Positions 1 through 10,203 are shown, counted from the first letter of the stretch. The stretch is DNA of 14,223 bases from Actinomycetes bacterium (GCA_030425745.1 JAUHZW010000030.1:1-14223), one strand, 5' to 3'. The notes: generated by a model from the sequence alone, not told the origin. A program made the numbers and translations.

Positions 1-688
1 GGACAAGAAGCACCGTGGCCGCGAGCCGATCTCGGCCCGCCTCATCGCTGACCTGTTCAAGACGGCGGGCGCTGATCGACTCATGACGGTCGACCTGCAC
101 ACCTCGCAGATCCAGGGCTTCTTCGACGGCCCCGTCGACCACCTCTTCGCGATGCCGATCCTCGCCAAGCACGTGGCCTCCCGGATCCCGCGCGACGAGA
201 TCACCGTGGTCTCCCCGGATGCCGGGCGCGTGCGCGTGGCCGAGCGGTGGACCGACGTCCTCGGAGCGCCGCTCGCGATCATCCACAAGCGTCGTGACCC
301 GGACGTGCCGAACCAGGTCAAGGTGTTCGAGGTCGTCGGTGACGTCGAGGGGCGCACCTGTGTGCTCGTCGACGACATGATCGACACCGGAGGCACGATC
401 GTGAAGGCTGCCGAGACCCTGTTCGACAACGGGGCCAAGGACGTCATCGTCGCGGCCACCCACGGCATCCTCAGTGACCCGGCCCGCGAGCGGCTCCAGG
501 AGTCGCGCATCTCCGAGGTCATCGTCACCAACACGCTCCCGATCCCCGAGGAGCATCAGTTCGAGAAGCTCACGATCCTGTCGATCGCCCCGATCCTGTC
601 CAAGGCGATCACCGAGGTCTTCACAGACGGCTCGGTCACCAGCATGTTCGAGGGTGATCCGGTGGAGCCCGGGTCGTCGTCCCATTGA
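1..688 (+). CDS. prs: Ribose-phosphate pyrophosphokinase, 3' part (5' end outside window)
   Basis: Makes PRPP from ribose 5-phosphate and ATP in the cytoplasm, feeding purine, pyrimidine, histidine, tryptophan and NAD synthesis. The reading frame is open from base 2 with no start, so the gene enters from the left. 228 codons are visible, against roughly 320 residues for the family, so about the first 90-100 residues are missing. The fragment opens with the DKKHRGREPISA stretch. It then has the DLHTSQIQGFFDGPVDHL segment and the PRPP-binding loop VLVDDMIDTGGT (visible residues 121-132), and ends with the usual C-terminal region rich in Ile and Pro (NTLPIPEEH, LSIAPILSKAI). These mark a class I, phosphate-activated bacterial PRPP synthetase. 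The stop is TGA at 686-688, followed 7 nt later by a terminator-like hairpin. In related genomes glmU usually lies upstream; that is family knowledge and is not visible here. Confidence 0.97.
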   Translation, partial: DKKHRGREPISARLIADLFKTAGADRLMTVDLHTSQIQGFFDGPVDHLFAMPILAKHVASRIPRDEITVVSPDAGRVRVAERWTDVLGAPLAIIHKRRDPDVPNQVKVFEVVGDVEGRTCVLVDDMIDTGGTIVKAAETLFDNGAKDVIVAATHGILSDPARERLQESRISEVIVTNTLPIPEEHQFEKLTILSIAPILSKAITEVFTDGSVTSMFEGDPVEPGSSSH

Positions 689-695
689 CTCACCG

Positions 696-725
696 CCCCG
701 GTCAGGAGCACTCCTGCGCCCGGGG
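696..725 (+). terminator. Terminator-like cruciform hairpin downstream of prs
   Basis: An outer stem CCCCGG (696-701) pairs with CCGGGG (720-725). Between them an inner stem CAGGAG (703-708) pairs with CTCCTG (711-716), or a 5-bp stem with a GCAC loop. The result is a nearly continuous hairpin 7 nt after the prs stop codon. No clean U-tract follows (TAGACTTCTC), as is common for hairpin terminators in high-GC actinobacteria. It probably ends prs transcription and separates it from rplY. The structure is read directly from the sequence; termination is inferred. Confidence 0.55.
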
Positions 726-731
726 TAGACT
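726..731 (+). promoter_or_regulatory. Possible -10 element for rplY-pth-cysQ-mfd transcription
   Basis: TAGACT fits the actinobacterial TANNNT -10 pattern and directly follows the prs hairpin. No good -35 is found, since its place is taken by the hairpin. A start near 738 would give an rplY leader of about 118 nt. That leader would open with the small hairpin CCCTC-GGC-GAGGG (739-751) and include a direct repeat ACCGTGATCG at 770-779 and 788-797. The rest of 732-855 shows no gene I can support. The call is weak. Confidence 0.25.
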
Positions 732-855
732 TCTCAAGCCCTCGGCGAGGGTGGTGTCCGCGAGCACAGACCGTGATCGTGAACAGCACCGTGATCGACG
801 TGGTCGGCGCCTACCGGCGTTGCCGAGGTGACCGACGACATGAGGAGCAAGTGAC

Positions 856-1431
856 GTGACGACCGTGGCCCTGACTGCCGCTGCCCGTTCCGATTTCGGC
901 AAGGGCGCCGCCCGCCGCACCCGCCGCGCTGGCCAGACCCCCGGCGTGATCTACGGCGGCGACATCGATCTGCAGCACGTCTCCTTCGACACCCATGAGC
1001 TCGACCTCGCGCTGCGCAAGCCGCGCGTCGTCCTCGCGGTCGACATCGACGGCAAGACCATCACCACCAAGCCCCGCGACATCCAGCGCGACCCGGTCAA
1101 GCGGACGCTGGAGCACATCGACCTCGTCGTCATCACCGCCCGTGAGGCCAAGCTCCGCTCTGAGTACGCCGACGCGATCAAGAAGGTCCACGACGAAGCC
1201 GTCGAAGCCGGTGTCGACCCGAGCGTCGCCGTCCAGATGCTCGAGGAGGCCGTCAACAACGGCGAGGATCCGATGGACGCTGCCGCCCACGCCGTCGCGG
1301 ACGCCGAGGAGCAGGCCAAGGCCTACGCCGAGGCCGCCCGCGCTGCGGCCGCTGCCGCCGAGGCCTCGGAGGCCGCTGTGGCGGCTGAGGCTGCGGAGGA
1401 CGCGGAGTCCGGCGAGGCTGCGGCCGAGTAG
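856..1431 (+). CDS. rplY: Ribosomal protein L25 (Ctc-like) with atypical C-terminal region
   Basis: Binds 5S rRNA in the large ribosomal subunit. The GTG start is supported by GAGGAG (842-847) 8 nt upstream. Residues 1 to about 94 are a standard bacterial L25 domain: the ARSDFGKGAARRTRRAGQ basic start, then GVIYGG, and the ending RDIQRDPVKRTLEHIDLVVI. In most actinobacteria this is followed by a beta-rich TL5/CTC domain that begins with a GEKV-VEVPV-type strand, then an acidic tail. Here residues 95-191 carry no such domain. They read as charged helix (EAKLRSEYADAIKKVHDEAV), then two copies of a 17-residue unit (113-129 and 130-146), then Ala/Glu-rich sequence to the end. Total length (191) is near normal. 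The other frames show no lost TL5 domain, so a frameshift is unlikely. pth follows after 23 nt, suggesting one transcript. L25 identity is firm; the role of the tail is unknown. Confidence 0.93.
   Translation: MTTVALTAAARSDFGKGAARRTRRAGQTPGVIYGGDIDLQHVSFDTHELDLALRKPRVVLAVDIDGKTITTKPRDIQRDPVKRTLEHIDLVVITAREAKLRSEYADAIKKVHDEAVEAGVDPSVAVQMLEEAVNNGEDPMDAAAHAVADAEEQAKAYAEAARAAAAAAEASEAAVAAEAAEDAESGEAAAE
1192..1293 (+). repeat. Two tandem 17-residue units inside the L25 C-terminal segment
   Basis: Residues 113-129 and 130-146 of L25 align with period 17. Glu-Ala-Val, Gly, Asp-Pro and Ala are identical at matching places (E114/E131, A115/A132, V116/V133, G119/G136, D121/D138, P122/P139, A125/A142). 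This gives the pattern EAV..G.DP..A. The DNA copies have diverged, so this is an old protein-level duplication rather than a recent DNA repeat. Each unit looks like a helix-turn-helix hairpin broken at G.DP. Confidence 0.6.
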
Positions 1432-1454
1432 TCAGCTCGGAACGGTCCGGGTCG

Positions 1455-2042
1455 GTGTCCACCGCTCCCTGGCTCATCGCCGGCCTCGGAAACCCGGGGC
1501 CGGAGTACGCCGCCACGCGGCACAACATCGGGTTCCTGGTCGTCGATGCCCTCGCTGAGCGCGCGGGCGTGAAGCTGGCCCGCCACAAGCGGGCGCACGC
1601 CCTCGCCGCCGAGGCGAAGGTCGGCATCCCGGGCTCGATGCACCGGCTGGTGCTCGCCGAGCCGCAGTCGTTCATGAACGAGTCCGGCGGTCCGATCAAG
1701 GCGCTGATGTCCTTCTACGGCATCGATCCGGATCGCCTGATCGTCATCCACGACGAGCTTGACCTGCCGTTCGCCGCACTGCGCGTGAAGTTCGGCGGTG
1801 GAGACAACGGGCACAACGGGCTCAAGAGCATCCGACGCTCGATCGGCACCGGCGACTTCCTGCGGGTCCGTGCAGGCATCGGCCGCCCGCCGGGCCGGCA
1901 GGATCCGGCAGCCTTCGTGCTGAAGCCCTTCGCGTCCGCCGAGCGCAGCGAGTTGCCGACGTTCGTCGATCGCTGCGCCGACGCGGTGGAGTCACTGGTG
2001 TCCGACGGACTGGAACGCACTCAGAACCTGTTCAATGACTGA
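1455..2042 (+). CDS. pth: Peptidyl-tRNA hydrolase
   Basis: Cleaves the ester bond of peptidyl-tRNA released by stalled ribosomes and so recycles tRNA in the cytoplasm. The 195-residue length is typical. The catalytic residues can be matched to the E. coli enzyme: Asn13 (in GLGNPG), His23 (TRHNIGF), Asn75 (PQSFMNESG), Asp100 (VIHDELDLP), and His120 and Asn121 (GGGDNGHNGLKSI). The start taken is GTG at 1455, which puts the GLGNPG strand at the normal distance from the N terminus. No strong Shine-Dalgarno is visible upstream, so translation may depend on coupling to rplY, which ends 23 nt before. The rplY-pth pairing is common in bacteria. Confidence 0.97.
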   Translation: MSTAPWLIAGLGNPGPEYAATRHNIGFLVVDALAERAGVKLARHKRAHALAAEAKVGIPGSMHRLVLAEPQSFMNESGGPIKALMSFYGIDPDRLIVIHDELDLPFAALRVKFGGGDNGHNGLKSIRRSIGTGDFLRVRAGIGRPPGRQDPAAFVLKPFASAERSELPTFVDRCADAVESLVSDGLERTQNLFND

Positions 2043-2084
2043 CCGACCGTCACCGCCTGCGGGTGGGCGGGGGAGGATACGACC

Positions 2085-2887
2085 ATGACGACAGACGCAG
2101 AACTCTCGCGCGAGGTGGCCCAGGAGGCAGGTCGAGTCCTGCTCGACCTCCGGGAGAACTTCGGCCCGATCGATGACAAGGACGCTGCGAACGCCCTGCG
2201 CAAGGCGGGTGACCGCACCGCCCACGAGCTCATCATGGAGCGCCTCTCCGCGGCCCGTCCCGATGACGCCATCCTCAGCGAGGAGGGCAAGGACAACGAG
2301 GGGCGCCTCAGCGCTGAGCGCGTGTGGATCGTCGACCCGCTGGACGGCACCTTCGAGTACGGGCAGGGGCGGGTGGACTTCGCTGTTCACATCGCGCTGT
2401 GGGAGCCGGGCCGGAAGATCCTCTCGGCGTGCACTGTGGACCTCCCGGCCCAGGGCCTCACCCGTTCGGTGCTCGACGTCGTCGGCGAGCCCGCCCCTCT
2501 GCCCACGGACCGTCCGATCCGGATCGTCGCCTCCCGCAACCGTCCGCCCGCGACCCTGCCTCGGACTGTCGAACTCCTTGCCGAGGCGCTGAAGCGCGAC
2601 GGCATCAACGAGCACGGCGTCGAGATCGTCGACGTCGGCTCGGTCGGCGCGAAGGTCAACGAGATCCTCTCCGGCCGCGCGGATGCCTACGTCCACGACA
2701 CCGGCTTCTACGAGTGGGACGTCGCCGCTCCCTACGGCGTCGCGATGCACTACGGACTCGTCCCCTCCCACGTCGACGGATCCCCGGTCCTGTTCAACCA
2801 GATGCCGCCGTACGTCACCGATCTCACCGTCAGCCACCCGGCCCTGGTGGGCCCGCTCCGCGCGGCACTCGAGGCGGCTGCTGCCTC

Positions 2888-2891
<4 letters not shown>
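2085..2891 (+). CDS. cysQ: CysQ-type 3'(2'),5'-bisphosphate nucleotidase / inositol monophosphatase family protein
   Basis: A Mg-dependent, Li-sensitive phosphatase of the inositol monophosphatase fold. It most resembles mycobacterial CysQ, which removes 3'-phosphoadenosine 5'-phosphate from sulfate assimilation and can also hydrolyse inositol phosphates and fructose 1,6-bisphosphate. Visible metal-site motifs are AGDR (42-45), SEEG with Glu66/Glu67, DPLDGT (84-89) and the C-terminal EWDVAAP with Asp212. VDFAVHIALW and the late DGSPVLFNQMPPY segment also match CysQ. Length is 268. ATG at 2085 has GGGAGG (2071-2076) 8 nt upstream. A small hairpin (CCGCC 2053-2057 with GGCGG 2066-2070) sits just before that site. 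The stop overlaps the mfd start (GTGA). Substrate preference between PAP and inositol phosphate cannot be settled from sequence. Confidence 0.88.
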
Positions 2892-6465
<3,574 letters not shown>

Positions 6466-6469
<4 letters not shown>

Positions 6470-7074
6470 CGCCAGCCCGCCGCCTCACCATCGCGGCCGC
6501 CGCCCTCGCCGCCTCGGCAGCCCTCGTGCTGACCGGCTGCTCGAACCAGGATGCCGGCTCGGCCGCGACCTTCAGCGACGGGCGCATCAGCGAGGCCGAC
6601 CTCAACGCGCAGGTCAGCGAGGTCCTCGAGGCCAAGGGCCAGACGGACACCACCGAGGATCCCGTCCTGGTTCAGCAGACCCTCGGTCGCATGATCACGA
6701 CACGACTGATCGACCAGCTGGCCGACGACTCCGGCATCACCGTCACACAGGGCGAGATCGACTCGATGATCGCGAACTACGAGTCGCAGCTCGGCGGCGC
6801 GGAGTCCCTGCGGATCGCCTTCCTGAGTGAGAATGTGGCCCCGTCCCAGATCGAGTCCTTCCTGCGTCTGCAGCTCCAGGCGCAGGCGCTCGGCATCGAG
6901 CTCAACCCCCGCGGGTCCGCCGAGGAGCAGGGCATGGCGGTCTACGAGGCCGTCAGCGAGTACAGCCAGGAGGTCGACACGACTGTCAGCCCGCGCTTCG
7001 GCACGTGGGACCCGCAGTCACTGTCGCTCGGCCCGGTGCCCAACGACCTCTCCGTTCCGCCGCTGGTGCAGTAG
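6466..7074 (+). CDS. SurA N-terminal-domain-like lipoprotein
   Basis: A 202-residue exported lipoprotein. The start is ATG at 6466, overlapping the mfd stop (ATGA), with AGGAG (6453-6457) 8 nt upstream. An in-frame ATG further up lies inside mfd and lacks this support. The signal peptide has Arg5-Arg6, a hydrophobic Ala/Leu core and lipobox LTGC, so Cys25 is the predicted lipidated residue. The mature part resembles the N-terminal chaperone region of SurA/PrsA: an ISEADLNAQVSEV start, a helix with MITTRLIDQLADDSGITVTQGEID, then a paired helical segment. It ends in SPRFGTWDPQSLSLGPVPNDLS, like other actinobacterial members. No parvulin PPIase domain is present, so a chaperone or peptide-holding role is likelier than isomerase activity. 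Its place between mfd and mazG is typical for the phylum. Exact function is unknown. Confidence 0.85.
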
Positions 7075-7088
7075 GGCCCGCGATCACG

Positions 7089-7775
7089 ATGACCGAGGAG
7101 ACGAGTTCCCGTCCGGGGGCGCGCTTCCTCGACCTCGTCGAGGTCATGGACCGCCTGCGTTCCCCCGGCGGCTGCCCATGGGACGCCCGGCAGACACATG
7201 CGTCGCTCGTCGAGTACCTCATCGAGGAGGCCTACGAGACCGTCGAGGCCATCGAGGAGTCCGATCGCGAACTGCTGCGTGAGGAACTCGGTGACCTGCT
7301 GCTGCAGGTCGTCTTCCACGCCCGCATCGCGCAGGAGGACGACGACGATCCGTGGACCATCGACGATGTCGCCGAAGGCATCATCACCAAGCTGATCCGC
7401 CGCCACCCGCATGTGTTCGGCGATGTCGATGCCGAGACTGCAGCGCAGGTGGAGGCCAACTGGCACGCCATCAAGGCCGAGGAGAAGGGCCGGGAGTCGG
7501 TCACCGACGGCATCCCGTCGGCCCTGCCGGCCCTCACGCACGCGGGCAAGGTGCTCTCGCGCAGCAAGACCCTCGAGTCCCTCCCTGACCTCCCGGCCAC
7601 GACCATCGCCACGCGCGCCATGGCCGGCGTCACGGACGATGAGGCTTTCGGTGATCTGCTGCTGGCGCTGGTGTCGGTGGGCAGAGCACGCGGGCTGGAT
7701 GCCGAGACCGCACTGCGGCTGGCCTCCCGTCGACGCATCGCGGTGATCCGTGAGGCGGAGGGCCTCGAGGGCTGA
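7089..7775 (+). CDS. mazG: MazG-family nucleoside triphosphate pyrophosphohydrolase
   Basis: Hydrolyses (d)NTPs, including damaged ones, to the monophosphate and pyrophosphate as a housecleaning enzyme. The all-alpha NTP-PPase core is clear: GGCPWDARQTHASL (27-40), the metal motif EExxE at Glu46-Glu47-Glu50 (IEEAYE), then ExxD at Glu66-Asp69 (REELGDLLLQVVFHA), and RRHPHVFGD. At 228 residues it has one full MazG domain and a degenerate C-terminal half, whereas the E. coli protein has two tandem domains. The same pattern is seen in mycobacterial MazG. ATG at 7089 is chosen because it gives the normal N terminus. Its Shine-Dalgarno is poor (AGGG at 7073-7076, 12 nt away), so reading through from the lipoprotein gene, which ends 14 nt earlier, may help. 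Pairing with Mfd in one transcription unit joins DNA repair with pool cleaning. Confidence 0.93.
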   Translation: MTEETSSRPGARFLDLVEVMDRLRSPGGCPWDARQTHASLVEYLIEEAYETVEAIEESDRELLREELGDLLLQVVFHARIAQEDDDDPWTIDDVAEGIITKLIRRHPHVFGDVDAETAAQVEANWHAIKAEEKGRESVTDGIPSALPALTHAGKVLSRSKTLESLPDLPATTIATRAMAGVTDDEAFGDLLLALVSVGRARGLDAETALRLASRRRIAVIREAEGLEG

Positions 7776-7784
7776 CTACCCCCA

Positions 7785-7838
7785 ATTCCATACGGGAGCG
7801 TCACACACCGGGCCGGGAATGACGCCCAGGTATGGAAT
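7785..7838. repeat. Interrupted inverted repeat between mazG and eno
   Basis: The arms ATTCCATAC (7785-7793) and GTATGGAAT (7830-7838) are exact reverse complements. An inner pair GCGTCA (7798-7803) and TGACGC (7820-7825) is also exact. The two parts are separated by a 4-nt mismatched bulge on each side, and a 16-nt loop lies in the centre. 16 of 19 arm positions agree. The outer arms are AT-rich against a high-GC background. No T-run follows the right arm. It could be a mazG terminator without a U-tract, an operator for eno, or an RNA structure. An alternative pairing GGGCCGGGAA (7810-7819) with TTCCGGCCC (7865-7873) would compete with it. Confidence 0.75.
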
Positions 7839-7888
7839 CGGTCAATCCTTGGACGTCCTCCGGTTTCCGGCCCGTCATGCGCACGCCC

Positions 7889-7901
7889 TAGGCTTTCGGC
7901 C
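7889..7901 (+). promoter_or_regulatory. Probable leaderless promoter of eno (-10 TAGGCT)
   Basis: TAGGCT at 7889-7894 fits TANNNT. Exactly 7 nt (TTCGGCC) separate it from the eno ATG at 7902, which is where transcription would start. No convincing Shine-Dalgarno precedes the ATG; only AGG at 7890-7892, inside the -10 itself. Leaderless mRNAs are common in actinobacteria. The -35 region is poor (TTTCCG at 7864-7869 is the best, with long spacing). The start site is inferred from spacing only. Confidence 0.5.
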
Positions 7902-9179
7902 ATGGCTTCCATTGACGCGATCATCGCCCGCGAAATCCTCGACTCCCGTGGCAATCCCACGGTGGAGGTCGAAGTCCTGCTCGACGACGACACCGTGGCC
8001 CGTGCGGCCGTGCCGTCCGGAGCATCCACCGGGGCCTTCGAGGCCTCCGAGCGCCGCGACGGCGGCGATCGCTACCTCGGCAAGGGCGTGCTGCAGGCGG
8101 TCGCCGCGGCCGAGGAGGAGATCGCCGCGGAGGTCATCGGCCTCGACGCCACCGAGCAGCGCCTCATCGATCAGGTGATGATCGATCTCGACGGCACTCC
8201 CAACAAGTCCCGCCTCGGCGCGAACGCGATCCTCGGCGTCTCGCTCGCCGTCGCCAAGGCTGCCGCCTTCTCGGCCGAACTCCCGCTGTTCCGCTACGTC
8301 GGCGGCCCGAACGCCCACGTGCTGCCCGTCCCGATGATGAACATCCTCAACGGTGGCGCGCACGCCGACTCGAACGTCGACATCCAGGAGTTCATGATCG
8401 CGCCGATCGGTGCGGCGACGTTCAGTGAGGCGCTGCGCCAGGGCGCGGAGGTCTATCACTCGCTGAAGAGCGTGCTCAAGGCGGAGGGCCTGGCCACCGG
8501 CCTCGGTGACGAGGGTGGCTTCGCCCCGTCGCTGCCCAGCAACCGCGCGGCGCTCGAGCTCATCGCCAAGGCGATCGAGGCCACCGGCCTGAAGGTCGGC
8601 TCGGACATCGCGCTCGCCCTCGACGTCGCCTCGACCGAGTTCTACAAGGACGGCTCCTACTCCTTCGAGGGCGCTGACCGCTCCGCCGAGTGGATGACGG
8701 GCTACTACGAGAGCCTCGTCGCCGACTTCCCGCTCGTGTCGATCGAGGACCCGCTGGCCGAGGACGACTGGGCCGGATACGTGCACCTCACCGACGCACT
8801 GGGCGACAAGGTGCAGATCGTCGGCGACGACCTCTTCGTCACCAACCCCACCCGCCTGCAGAAGGGCATCGACGAGGGCGCGGCCAACGCGCTGCTGGTC
8901 AAGGTCAACCAGATCGGCACCCTGACCGAGACCCTCGACGCGGTCGCACTCGCCACGAGCAACGGCTACCGCTCGATGATGTCGCACCGCTCCGGCGAGA
9001 CCGAGGACACCACGATCGCCGACCTCGCTGTCGCGACCGACTGCGGTCAGATCAAGACCGGTGCCCCGGCCCGCTCCGAGCGCGTCGCTAAGTACAACCA
9101 GCTGCTGCGCATCGAGGAGGAGCTGGCCGAGGCCGCGCGCTACGCGGGTCGCTCGGCCTTCCCGCGCTTCGCGGGCTGA
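7902..9179 (+). CDS. eno: Enolase (phosphopyruvate hydratase)
   Basis: Converts 2-phosphoglycerate to phosphoenolpyruvate in glycolysis and the reverse in gluconeogenesis; also an RNA-degradosome partner in some bacteria. It is 425 residues, normal. The N-terminal domain begins ASIDAIIAREILDSRGNPTVE and has the mobile loop SGASTGAFEA (39-48). The barrel domain carries acid/base Glu204 (GDEGGF) and Lys334 (LLVKVNQIGT, the enolase signature), with Mg ligands Asp241 (ALDVAS), Glu282 (SIEDPL) and Asp309 (GDDLF). SHRSGETEDTTIADLAVAT is complete. A promoter directly at the ATG suggests expression independent of mazG. The stop lies 18 nt from the end of the convergent DUF1028 gene, with no recognisable terminator between; opposing transcripts may overlap. 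Confidence 0.99.
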   Translation: MASIDAIIAREILDSRGNPTVEVEVLLDDDTVARAAVPSGASTGAFEASERRDGGDRYLGKGVLQAVAAAEEEIAAEVIGLDATEQRLIDQVMIDLDGTPNKSRLGANAILGVSLAVAKAAAFSAELPLFRYVGGPNAHVLPVPMMNILNGGAHADSNVDIQEFMIAPIGAATFSEALRQGAEVYHSLKSVLKAEGLATGLGDEGGFAPSLPSNRAALELIAKAIEATGLKVGSDIALALDVASTEFYKDGSYSFEGADRSAEWMTGYYESLVADFPLVSIEDPLAEDDWAGYVHLTDALGDKVQIVGDDLFVTNPTRLQKGIDEGAANALLVKVNQIGTLTETLDAVALATSNGYRSMMSHRSGETEDTTIADLAVATDCGQIKTGAPARSERVAKYNQLLRIEEELAEAARYAGRSAFPRFAG

Positions 9180-9197
9180 CGCCTGCTCGTAGGAGAG

Positions 9198-10130
9198 CTA
9201 CTGCCCTCCGGTTGACTGCCCACGTCGGCGTCGTCGCACGAAGGTGGTGACGGCGCCGGCGATCAGGCCGATCAGCAGCAGGATGCCGACGATGACGGCG
9301 GCAGCGGCGAGACCGAACGAGGAGCCCTCCTCCACCGTCTCAGCCACGGTCTCGTCTGCCACCGCACCGGACTCGGCTGCATCGATCTCGTCGACGAGCA
9401 GGGTCACCGGGTTCTGCCCATCGTCCGGTGCGACGGTCGTGGTGAAGGTGCGAAGGGTGCCGTCGTCCTGAGACACCGCAACGTGGGCGAACAGCGCCGT
9501 CTGCTCGCCGCATCGGGAGTCACCACCTGCGCGCGAACCGGCGAGCAGCCCGGCAGCGAGCCGCACCTCCATCGACCCCTGAGCAGACTGGTACGCGTCG
9601 ACGGCGTCGGTGACGACATCCTCCGACACCAGGATGTTGCCCTGAGCGGAGATGCCCGGACCCTGAGCGCTGCCGGCCCACGGCTCATCCTCGGAGCCGG
9701 TGAATGCCACGGCCTCCTCCGGCGCGGCGAGGGTGACGACGGCGTGCTGGCGGGTCTCGGCATCGGGGTCGAAGGCCGGGTCGGTCAGGGCGGCGATGAT
9801 CTCGTCGGCCGTCGACCCGTTCGTGAGGCTCTCGCGGATGACATCCGGTGCCGCCACGTTGAGGGCCGCCTGCGAGATGCCAGCACCGACGCCCGGCACC
9901 ACCGCGAGCGGGATCAGCGAGCCATCTGGCCAGGCGAACGACTCAGCGGGTGCGATGTCGACGCAGCTGGCGATGGCTGCTCCGACCTGGCCCGTCTCCT
10001 CATCGGCCACGACGATCGACCAGGTGGCCTGCGCGGGCGCGGCAAGGGCGATGCCCGCGGCGGATGCGGCTGCAAGTGCCAGCACGGTGCGGAGCGTGCG
10101 GCGAGTGTTCATGGGACCGAACCGGGTCAT
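9198..10130 (-). CDS. Secreted, membrane-anchored DUF1028 (Ntn-hydrolase-like) protein
   Basis: A 310-residue minus-strand protein. ATG at 10130 has AAGGAG (10143-10138) 7 nt upstream, which favours it over Met7. Residues 1-35 are a signal peptide (RRTLR, hydrophobic Ala/Leu core, APAQA). The mature part would begin Thr36-Trp-Ser-Ile-Val-Val-Ala-Asp and shows the DUF1028 pattern: DEETGQVGAAIASC, GVGAGISQA, AFTGSEDEPWAG, GPGISAQGNIL and RAGGDSRCGEQTALF. Cys56 and Cys207 are the only cysteines and could form a disulfide outside the cell. A Glu/Ala-rich linker (250-270) leads to one membrane segment (about 274-298) and the tail RRRRRGQSTGGQ, so the domain faces outward with its C terminus in the cytoplasm. 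DUF1028 belongs to the Ntn-hydrolase fold by family knowledge; no substrate is known. There is no LPXTG sorting motif. It lies between eno and ftsB, which are often neighbours. Confidence 0.85.
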   Translation of the reverse strand: MTRFGPMNTRRTLRTVLALAAASAAGIALAAPAQATWSIVVADEETGQVGAAIASCVDIAPAESFAWPDGSLIPLAVVPGVGAGISQAALNVAAPDVIRESLTNGSTADEIIAALTDPAFDPDAETRQHAVVTLAAPEEAVAFTGSEDEPWAGSAQGPGISAQGNILVSEDVVTDAVDAYQSAQGSMEVRLAAGLLAGSRAGGDSRCGEQTALFAHVAVSQDDGTLRTFTTTVAPDDGQNPVTLLVDEIDAAESGAVADETVAETVEEGSSFGLAAAAVIVGILLLIGLIAGAVTTFVRRRRRGQSTGGQ

Positions 10131-10157
10131 CGGCGGACTCCTTCGTGAGGTGCGGTG

Positions 10158-10163
10158 AGGCTA
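10158..10163 (-). promoter_or_regulatory. Possible -10 for the DUF1028 gene
   Basis: On the minus strand TAGCCT (10163 to 10158) fits TANNNT. It lies 27 nt upstream of the ATG, which leaves room for a start near 10151 and the AAGGAG ribosome site. No good -35 is seen. It abuts the palindrome at 10164-10178. Confidence 0.3.
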
Positions 10164-10203
10164 CCAATCCCGGGTTGGCCGCCGGACCCGTGGCGGATCC
10201 GCC
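10164..10203. promoter_or_regulatory. Two palindromes in the divergent DUF1028/ftsB intergenic region
   Basis: CCAATCCCGGGTTGG (10164-10178) is a palindrome apart from one extra T, with CCCGGG at its centre. GGCGGATCCGCC (10192-10203) is a perfect 12-bp palindrome. CCGCC (10179-10183) can also pair with GGCGG (10192-10196). Both palindromes lie between the two divergent starts and could bind a regulator acting on both genes. GC-rich DNA gives such palindromes by chance, so function is only suggested. Confidence 0.3.

Noticed and set aside
802..835. Stem-loop around GGCGCC-TACC-GGCG in the rplY leader as an L25 autoregulatory site
   Set aside because: Only 4-bp stems form without mismatches, which is expected by chance at this GC content, and nothing resembles a 5S rRNA loop E mimic that I can recognise.
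2324..2887. N-terminal extension of mfd upstream of 2888
   Set aside because: This stretch is fully covered by cysQ in another frame. The translation is Arg/Pro-rich without motifs, and GTG at 2888 gives the usual Mfd length.
9189..9201. Hairpin GTAG-GAGAG-CTAC as a bidirectional terminator between eno and DUF1028
   Set aside because: The stem is only 4 bp, with no T-run on either side; too weak to support.
9483..10148. Plus-strand ORF opposite the DUF1028 gene
   Set aside because: It has no recognisable domain, whereas the minus strand has a signal peptide, DUF1028 blocks, a membrane anchor and a good ribosome site.
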